From IMG/VR virus record IMGVR_UViG_3300030328_002956, positions 3,538 through 29,339 of that record: 25,802 bases of DNA, one strand, 5' to 3'. Shown here piece by piece: positions 20,093 through 25,802 of the stretch. Below the pieces are notes generated by a model. It made no database searches. It was not told where the DNA came from and worked only from the letters and a program-made list of their open reading frames with translations. The DNA comes from a virus. Position numbers and translations under genes: made by a program. Position 1 is the stretch's first letter; each line of letters opens with the position of its first letter.

Positions 20093-22807
20093 ATGGCAAA
20101 CAAAAATTGTTTAAAACTTTTTGGTAACAGTCTTTTAGCAAAACTAAAACCTGACGTTATTGAAAGATTAGAAAAAAACATTGAAGTCAAAAAAAGACAA
20201 TTAGAAACACTTGCTAAGACTACTGAAGTAGATGATTTAGATGCATCATTAATTGGCGGACCACAAGGCGATAATGCAATGAAGCATATTGCAAAAGAAG
20301 TTTTAGAAAATGAAGTAAAATTAACAAAACAAAGATTCAAACAAAAATTTGTTGAAGCAGATTTAGTTGATGATGAAATGTTTACTTTACACGAAGCAGT
20401 GAGATTTTTCACTGAGGCTTACAAAAAAGAAGGTGATAGTGCCATTGTAAAATATTTTACAGAACCAGAACCAATTACAAAAGCATTAAAAAATAATGAT
20501 TATGGTCCTTTGATTAATAGAATATTTTTAGGTAGAATGTTTGATGCAACTTATGGATATGGTGGATCATTAGAAAAATTAAAACAATCTACTCACAGTT
20601 TATATTGGGGACAGAAAATAGATAAAAAATTATATGACCAAACACAAAACACAAATTGGTTAAGAAAAAATGCAAGTAAAAAAGAAGATGTAATCAGTAT
20701 ATTAGATGATCTAATTGCTATGCAAAAAGATCCAACAATCAAAACATCAGTAAACAATTCAAACACAGTACAATATCAAATTGCAGAAGCAATTAGAGAT
20801 TCATACAAAATGATGATGAAAGAAAATGCAGAAATAGGTGGCAAGATGAATTTTTATAACATTGTACCTAAAGCAAGATTGAATGCAAATAGATTAGACA
20901 CACCAGCAAAACAACAAGAAGCAATAAAAGATATTGCAGACAGTTTAGATGATAGAACAGTATTTGAATTAACTGACTTAACTTCTAATGCATCAAAGGT
21001 AGATATTGAAGATGCAAAAATTAAATTGGCAACATATGAAGTTGAGAGAGCAGTAAAAGGTGGTCGTGATCAAAATGCATTTGGTATATCAACTGATAAA
21101 AACAAAGACTATTTCATTTACAAAGATGGTGCAAGTGTACATAAAGTTATTAGCAAATGGACACAAGAAGAAGATTTTGGTTCATACTTCTTTACACACA
21201 TAAGAAAGTTAACTGACCAACACGCACTTACAAAAGTAGCAGGTGGTGATCCGATACAATATCTTAACAAGTTAGAAACTAGATTACAGAAAGATCCAAT
21301 GTTTAGACCTTATGTTGATGACACAGGTTTTAAAGTTATGAAAAGCACGATAGTACATATGGTCAATCCAACAAAAAGCAACAGCAATAGTTTTGTGAGA
21401 GCCATATCAGGATTTAGAAATTTAAATTTAGTTAAATTGGGATTCGTTCCACTTGACCAATTGACAGTTGAACCTACTTTAGCATTTTTAAGAACTGTCA
21501 GTGATGTTCAGTTTTCAAAAAAATTTAACATAGTTGGTAACATAGGTCCATTACAAGGCAAAAAGAAAAGATTAGCGGCAAGATTTAATGGTGTTGCAAT
21601 GGAAACACAAATTGGTGCAATTAACAATAGATTGTTTGGTTCATTTAATGAGTCATTAAATGAAGGTGCTTTTGCTAATGTCACAGGTAAGATATCTAAC
21701 AATTTTATATATTACACAGGTGCTACTTGGTTATCAGATGGACAAGCGGCGGCAACATTTAACGTTTATAGAATGGACATAAGTGAAGCATTTAAAAAAG
21801 GTATCCTTTGGAAAAATTTAGACAAGAAACATCAGATGTTTAAAAATGATCTGATCAGAAATGGTATTGATGGTGATATGTGGGATCAGGCTATGAGAGG
21901 TTATCAAAAAGGCACGTTTAGAAATATGGATGATGGACTTGGTGGTTTGTTTGATCCAGCATTGATAGAAACAGCAACAAAAAAATTACAAGCAAGAAAA
22001 ATATCAGACTATGATGCTTGGATGTCATACTTCCAAAAGAAAGTTGATGGCTTTGGTAGAATGAGACCAGGTGAACAAGCACAAGCAAGATTAAGAATGT
22101 ACACAGACAGTGACACAATTGGTGCTGTGTTTAAAACAATGACACAGTTCAAAAGTTTCACAATGGGTTTTGGTCAAAGAATATATGGTGATGCAAACTT
22201 AAAAGGTGGTAAGTTGGGTGTTTTAAAAACAGCAACTTATCTAGGTATAGGACTTATACCAGCCGCAATGGTAAGAGTTCAGATGACAGAAATGGCCAAA
22301 GGTAAACCACCTTTGAAATGGGGTGAAGAACTTTGGGGCAGAGCAGTAGTAAGATCAGGTATCACAGGTTGGTTAGGTTTAGTATTTTTTGATGACTTTA
22401 TAAAAGATGCATTAAAAAGTTTCAATCCTGAAGAATATGATGAAGTGTCAGAAAGACAATTAGTACTTTCATTAATGGATGACATAGCAGGTATAACTTT
22501 TTCAACATTGGTACAAACATTGGCAGGTGGTGCGTCAACTATACTTGAAGGTATTAGACAAGCCGCAGGCGATGATGATGCTGATGTAGTGGACAAAGGT
22601 TTAGCAGAAGTAACAGATCTAATGAGATCATTTGCACCAAATGGAGTAATTATAAGTTACTTAATGAATTATATGATCTACGATGTTTGGCAAAAAATGA
22701 TCAACGAAGATGCATACTACAAGCGACAAAGCAATATTGAAAAACGAATGGAGGAAAATTACTCAGGTGGAGCACAAAATCTATATGAGTGGTTAGAACA
22801 ATTTTAG
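20093..22807 (+). CDS. Internal virion protein, probable second part of a gp16-like pair
   Basis: The 904-aa protein is helical and basic in its N-terminal half (ERLEKNIEVKKRQLETLAKT). The C-terminal 300 residues contain MTQFKSFTMGFGQRIYGDAN and a hydrophobic segment LGVLKTATYLGIGLIPAAMV, and end in a helix NIEKRMEENYSGGAQNLYEW. The 'Q-F-x-S-F' block followed by a membrane-like stretch is characteristic of C-terminal parts of large podovirus ejection proteins. Together with the preceding 595 aa the total (about 1,500 aa) is close to T7 gp16. Ejection with DNA into the cell and membrane insertion is inferred. The stop TAG is four bases before the TAAATA motif. Confidence 0.68.
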   Translation: MANKNCLKLFGNSLLAKLKPDVIERLEKNIEVKKRQLETLAKTTEVDDLDASLIGGPQGDNAMKHIAKEVLENEVKLTKQRFKQKFVEADLVDDEMFTLHEAVRFFTEAYKKEGDSAIVKYFTEPEPITKALKNNDYGPLINRIFLGRMFDATYGYGGSLEKLKQSTHSLYWGQKIDKKLYDQTQNTNWLRKNASKKEDVISILDDLIAMQKDPTIKTSVNNSNTVQYQIAEAIRDSYKMMMKENAEIGGKMNFYNIVPKARLNANRLDTPAKQQEAIKDIADSLDDRTVFELTDLTSNASKVDIEDAKIKLATYEVERAVKGGRDQNAFGISTDKNKDYFIYKDGASVHKVISKWTQEEDFGSYFFTHIRKLTDQHALTKVAGGDPIQYLNKLETRLQKDPMFRPYVDDTGFKVMKSTIVHMVNPTKSNSNSFVRAISGFRNLNLVKLGFVPLDQLTVEPTLAFLRTVSDVQFSKKFNIVGNIGPLQGKKKRLAARFNGVAMETQIGAINNRLFGSFNESLNEGAFANVTGKISNNFIYYTGATWLSDGQAAATFNVYRMDISEAFKKGILWKNLDKKHQMFKNDLIRNGIDGDMWDQAMRGYQKGTFRNMDDGLGGLFDPALIETATKKLQARKISDYDAWMSYFQKKVDGFGRMRPGEQAQARLRMYTDSDTIGAVFKTMTQFKSFTMGFGQRIYGDANLKGGKLGVLKTATYLGIGLIPAAMVRVQMTEMAKGKPPLKWGEELWGRAVVRSGITGWLGLVFFDDFIKDALKSFNPEEYDEVSERQLVLSLMDDIAGITFSTLVQTLAGGASTILEGIRQAAGDDDADVVDKGLAEVTDLMRSFAPNGVIISYLMNYMIYDVWQKMINEDAYYKRQSNIEKRMEENYSGGAQNLYEWLEQF

Positions 22808-22810
22808 GAA

Positions 22811-22816
22811 TAAATA
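22811..22816 (+). promoter_or_regulatory. TAAATA motif upstream of the tail fibre gene
   Basis: TAAATA lies 28 bases before the ATG at 22839, in a 31-base gap; AAGGATA follows as ribosome binding site. Confidence 0.35.
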
Positions 22817-22838
22817 TTAAAGTTAAGGATAATTTCAT

Positions 22839-25802
22839 ATGGCAGTAACAAGTACAACACCCAGCGTTCAATTTACAGCAAACGGATCCACAACGGAGTT
22901 TGCTTTTACTTTCGTTGTTCCAGCAAGTGATTCAGGTGGAACAATTACTACTTCAACTGGTTCAATATCAAGTGGTGACCAAACATTAACAGTAACAGCG
23001 GCAGATTTTTTCTATACATCAGATTTGGTTGGTAAAGCAATAACAGTTGCAGGTGCTGGATCAGGTTCAGCAACATTATCAACAACAATATTATCAAGAA
23101 CAAGTGGCACAGTAGTAGAACTAACTGATGCGGCTTCAACAACAGTTTCAGGTCAAAATGTTGTGGTAACAACAGGGGCTTATGCAACAACACTTAATAC
23201 AAATTCAGATATTAAAGTTTTTGTAGATGGAGTGGCAAAAACTATTGGTGAATCAAATGACTACACGGTTTTATTAAACGTTGGTGATGATTCCAACAAA
23301 GCAGGTAAAGTAATTTTCAATTCAGCACCATCAAATAATTCTATAGTAACAATCCAAAGAGATGTTACACTAGCAAGAACAACAGACTTCCAAACAGGTG
23401 GTGCTTTGACAGCCAAAACATTGAACTCAGAATTTGATACAATGATTATGGCAATTCAAGATACACAGTTTGATACAACAGCAGGTGCAGTTAAGTTTCC
23501 AGAAGATGAAACACCTACAAGTTCGTACTTGCCAGTAAAAGCAACAAGAGCCAGCAAAGTTTTAGCATTTGACAGTTCAGGTGAGTTTTCAATGAAGACT
23601 GATTTAACTGCCGGCACATCTGCTATAACAGGAACAATAGTTAAAGGAACAACAAGTTTACAAACACCATTGATTGAATACACAGATGGTGATGATGCTA
23701 TTACTATTGCAGATGGTGGTGCAGTTACTATTGCAAATTTAACAGCAAGTTCAGTTAACATAGATGGTGGTGCTATAGATGGCACAGCAATAGGAGCCAA
23801 CTCACACAGCACAGGTAAATTTACAACATTACAAACAACTGGTGCAACAACTTTACAAGGTTTAACATATCCATCAAGCGATGGCTCAGCAGACTTCGTT
23901 CTGAAAACAGACGGGTCAGGTAATTTGTCCTTTGGGGCAGTTGCTGGGCTGAGTTTATTCACAGCACTAACAGACACACCAAGTGACCTATCAGGTCAAG
24001 GTGGCAAGTACGTTAGAGTTAATTCAGGTGGCACAGCATTAGAGTTTGATACATTTACTTCAGATGATGCCGCCCAAGGTTCAAACAATATATATTTTTC
24101 AACATCAGGTGCCGCAGTTAATACAACAAATTTAGCAGAAGGAACAAACCTTTACTTTACTAATGCTAGAGCGGATGCAAGAATTACAAATGCAATACTA
24201 GATGAAGATAATTTTGCAAGTGATAGTGCAACAAAAGTACCAACTCAACAAAGTGTCAAGGCTTACATAGCAACTCAGATTGCTACAAAAGATAATTCAG
24301 ATGAGATCACAGAAGGATCAACAAATTTATATTTCACAAATGCAAGAGCCAGAAGTGCAGTTTCAGTAACTGACTCAGGTGGTGATGGAAGTTTAGCATA
24401 CAACAGTTCAACAGGTGTTATTACATACACAGGACCAAGTGCAAGTGAAGTAAGAGCACATATTACAGCAGGTGAAGGTATTGACATAAGTTCAGGTGCA
24501 ATATCAGGTGAAGATGCAACAGCATCTAACAAAGGTATCGCTTCATTTAGTTCAGATCATTTCAGTGTAAGTTCAGGTGCTGTAAGTTTAGCGGCAGATG
24601 GTATCAATGATACACATTTGGATTTTGGAACAGGAACAAATCAAATTAGCACAGATGACATACCAGAAGGTTCAAATAAAAAATTCTTTACAACCAATGG
24701 TGGTGCAATAAACACAGATTCATTACCAGAAGGTTCAACGAATCAATACTTTACAAATGCAAGAGCACAAGCACAAGCACAAGCAGTTTCAATTAATAAT
24801 GTATCTGAAGATTCAACACCACAGTTAGGTGGAAACTTAGATGTTAATAATCAAGACATTATTTCAGGTATAACAAATGGTGCAGTAGAAATCAAACCAA
24901 ATGGTACAGGTGCTTTCAATGTAGAAACACAAGGTAATATAGAAATAAAAGCAGGTGTTGGAACATTACAAGGCAATGGTTGGCAGTGGTTAAGTGATGA
25001 CACTATGAAAATTTTACAATACACAGCACCAGATTCATCAAATTCACAAAGATTTAATATTGCTTCAGGTGATTACGGTGTTGGTTATGCACCATTACAC
25101 TTACAAGGTGGAATGAGTATTGGTGGTGGAACATCAGCAACAACAGATTTATTATTCAACACTGGTATACAGATTGAAGCAGACACCAAAGGTTTTCCAG
25201 CAGTGGTTATGAAAACAAAATCTTCAGGTAATCAAGACAGTGGTAATGATAGGTTTGGTAACATTTGGTTTGCTAGAAGTGGATCAGATTCAGGCGATGC
25301 ATACGTAACAGAAAACGCAACCATTGGTGGTTTTTATTGTAGTCCTTATGATGCAGATGATGGTGACTATTACAATGTTACAGCAAAATTCTTAGCCACA
25401 GCAACAGAAGACCATAGTGATGGGGCTATGGGAACAATGATGCAATGGTTTGTTACCAAAGATGGTTCTAAATCTTTAAAAGAAGCACTTAGAATGAAAG
25501 GTAACAGAGTTGAAGTAAATCCAGGAAACAATAACATTGATTTCAGGGTTGATGGTGACACCAATGACGGTGTTTTATTTGTAGATGCAGGAACAGAAAG
25601 AGTTGGTGTTAAAACAACATCACCAAGTGTGGATCTTGATGTAGCAGGTTCATTTAAAGCAACAAGTTTTGATTCAAGTGTTATATTGAGTCACTTAGGT
25701 GACGTTGCATATCCTTCAGCACCTGATGGCACAAATTGTTATTTAAAATATAATACATCTACTTCAAAATTTGAACCATCAACATTAAGTTTAACAAGTA
25801 AT
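22839..25802 (+). CDS. Tail fibre protein, N-terminal part (gene continues past the window)
   Basis: ATG at 22839 (AAGGATA as ribosome binding site) opens 988 codons without a stop to the window edge. Residues 1-29 and about 120-210 together form a T7 gp17-type virion-attachment domain: VQFTANGSTTEFAFTF, then DIKVFVDGVAKT, then IQRDVTLART and LNSEFDTMIMAIQD. Between them about 90 residues of Ser/Thr/Gly-rich beta sequence (GKAITVAGAGSGSATLSTTI region) are inserted. The body is beta-helical in character with repeats of the form EGSTNLYFTNARA near codons 430, 490, 610 and 630. The C-terminal receptor-binding part is off the window. The gene ends the structural operon as far as it can be seen. 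Confidence 0.85.
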   Translation, partial: MAVTSTTPSVQFTANGSTTEFAFTFVVPASDSGGTITTSTGSISSGDQTLTVTAADFFYTSDLVGKAITVAGAGSGSATLSTTILSRTSGTVVELTDAASTTVSGQNVVVTTGAYATTLNTNSDIKVFVDGVAKTIGESNDYTVLLNVGDDSNKAGKVIFNSAPSNNSIVTIQRDVTLARTTDFQTGGALTAKTLNSEFDTMIMAIQDTQFDTTAGAVKFPEDETPTSSYLPVKATRASKVLAFDSSGEFSMKTDLTAGTSAITGTIVKGTTSLQTPLIEYTDGDDAITIADGGAVTIANLTASSVNIDGGAIDGTAIGANSHSTGKFTTLQTTGATTLQGLTYPSSDGSADFVLKTDGSGNLSFGAVAGLSLFTALTDTPSDLSGQGGKYVRVNSGGTALEFDTFTSDDAAQGSNNIYFSTSGAAVNTTNLAEGTNLYFTNARADARITNAILDEDNFASDSATKVPTQQSVKAYIATQIATKDNSDEITEGSTNLYFTNARARSAVSVTDSGGDGSLAYNSSTGVITYTGPSASEVRAHITAGEGIDISSGAISGEDATASNKGIASFSSDHFSVSSGAVSLAADGINDTHLDFGTGTNQISTDDIPEGSNKKFFTTNGGAINTDSLPEGSTNQYFTNARAQAQAQAVSINNVSEDSTPQLGGNLDVNNQDIISGITNGAVEIKPNGTGAFNVETQGNIEIKAGVGTLQGNGWQWLSDDTMKILQYTAPDSSNSQRFNIASGDYGVGYAPLHLQGGMSIGGGTSATTDLLFNTGIQIEADTKGFPAVVMKTKSSGNQDSGNDRFGNIWFARSGSDSGDAYVTENATIGGFYCSPYDADDGDYYNVTAKFLATATEDHSDGAMGTMMQWFVTKDGSKSLKEALRMKGNRVEVNPGNNNIDFRVDGDTNDGVLFVDAGTERVGVKTTSPSVDLDVAGSFKATSFDSSVILSHLGDVAYPSAPDGTNCYLKYNTSTSKFEPSTLSLTSN
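24070..24780 (+). repeat. Five EG-x-N-x-YFTNARA protein repeats in the tail fibre
   Basis: The translated region holds AAQGSNNIYFSTSGAAV, LAEGTNLYFTNARADAR, ITEGSTNLYFTNARARS, IPEGSNKKFFTTNGGAI and LPEGSTNQYFTNARAQA, at about 24076, 24133, 24305, 24659 and 24724. The second, third and fifth are close copies; the first and fourth have diverged. The fifth is followed by an AQAQAQ run from a CACAAG repeat. Such repeats are known in tail fibres of other marine phages. Confidence 0.75.

Noticed and set aside
15553-22807. Lytic transglycosylase or peptidase domain in the ejection proteins
   Set aside because: No catalytic motif of these families was found on reading the translations.
22839-25802. 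Diversity-generating retroelement target in the tail fibre, as in BPP-1
   Set aside because: No reverse transcriptase or template/variable repeat pair is seen in the window; the fibre's C-terminal end is not included, so it cannot be judged.

Overview
The window is part of a low-GC, A-rich, tightly packed genome of a short-tailed (podovirus-type) phage, probably marine and temperate. Three things support this. The first 75 bases read as the C-terminal end of a tyrosine recombinase, with a TIDKYYEH active-site-like ending. The virion genes follow the order terminase, portal, scaffold, capsid, tail tubular A and B, internal virion proteins, tail fibre, with T7-supergroup-like products and a head module that also recalls Bordetella phage BPP-1. 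Base composition and several small proteins resemble those of phages of marine alphaproteobacteria such as pelagiphages. Host and taxonomy are inference; no replication, RNA polymerase or lysis gene lies in the window.

Layout. 1-75: end of the integrase. 76-660: a structured control region with direct and inverted repeats, an extended -10 promoter, a 14-bp palindrome, a 13-bp inverted repeat and two tiny ORFs. 686-1818: a small unknown gene, a 45-aa basic protein and an FkbM-type methyltransferase, all rightward. 1938-2861: two leftward genes with their own sigma70-like promoter, forming a moron-like cassette; the second has the residue pattern of an ADP-ribosyltransferase. 3045-3076: a rho-independent terminator isolating the structural operon.

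3126-9551: putative small terminase, large terminase, three small proteins sharing a C-terminal motif, portal, a GNAT-like protein, a Bbp19-like protein, scaffold and two small unknowns. 9552-10513: about 960 bases with no convincing gene but with 11-bp-period tandem repeats and a dense cluster of ACCGT/ACGGT motifs, a candidate replication origin or control site. 10514-11001: a free-standing HNH endonuclease and a small ORF. 11152-12093: major capsid protein, closed by a strong terminator.

12196-22807: tail tubular proteins A and B, then the ejection (internal virion) proteins: a gp14-like protein, two very small proteins, a gp15-like protein and two consecutive large proteins that may together play the role of T7 gp16. 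22839 to the right edge: a tail fibre with a T7 gp17-type N-terminal domain carrying an insertion, followed by EG-x-NLYFTNARA repeats, cut off by the window.

A TAAATA motif sits 27-30 bases before the start codon at four transitions in the structural operon (and 42 bases before the small terminase), which makes it a candidate late-promoter or processing signal. Neighbouring genes mostly overlap by one base or lie a few bases apart, consistent with long polycistronic transcripts.
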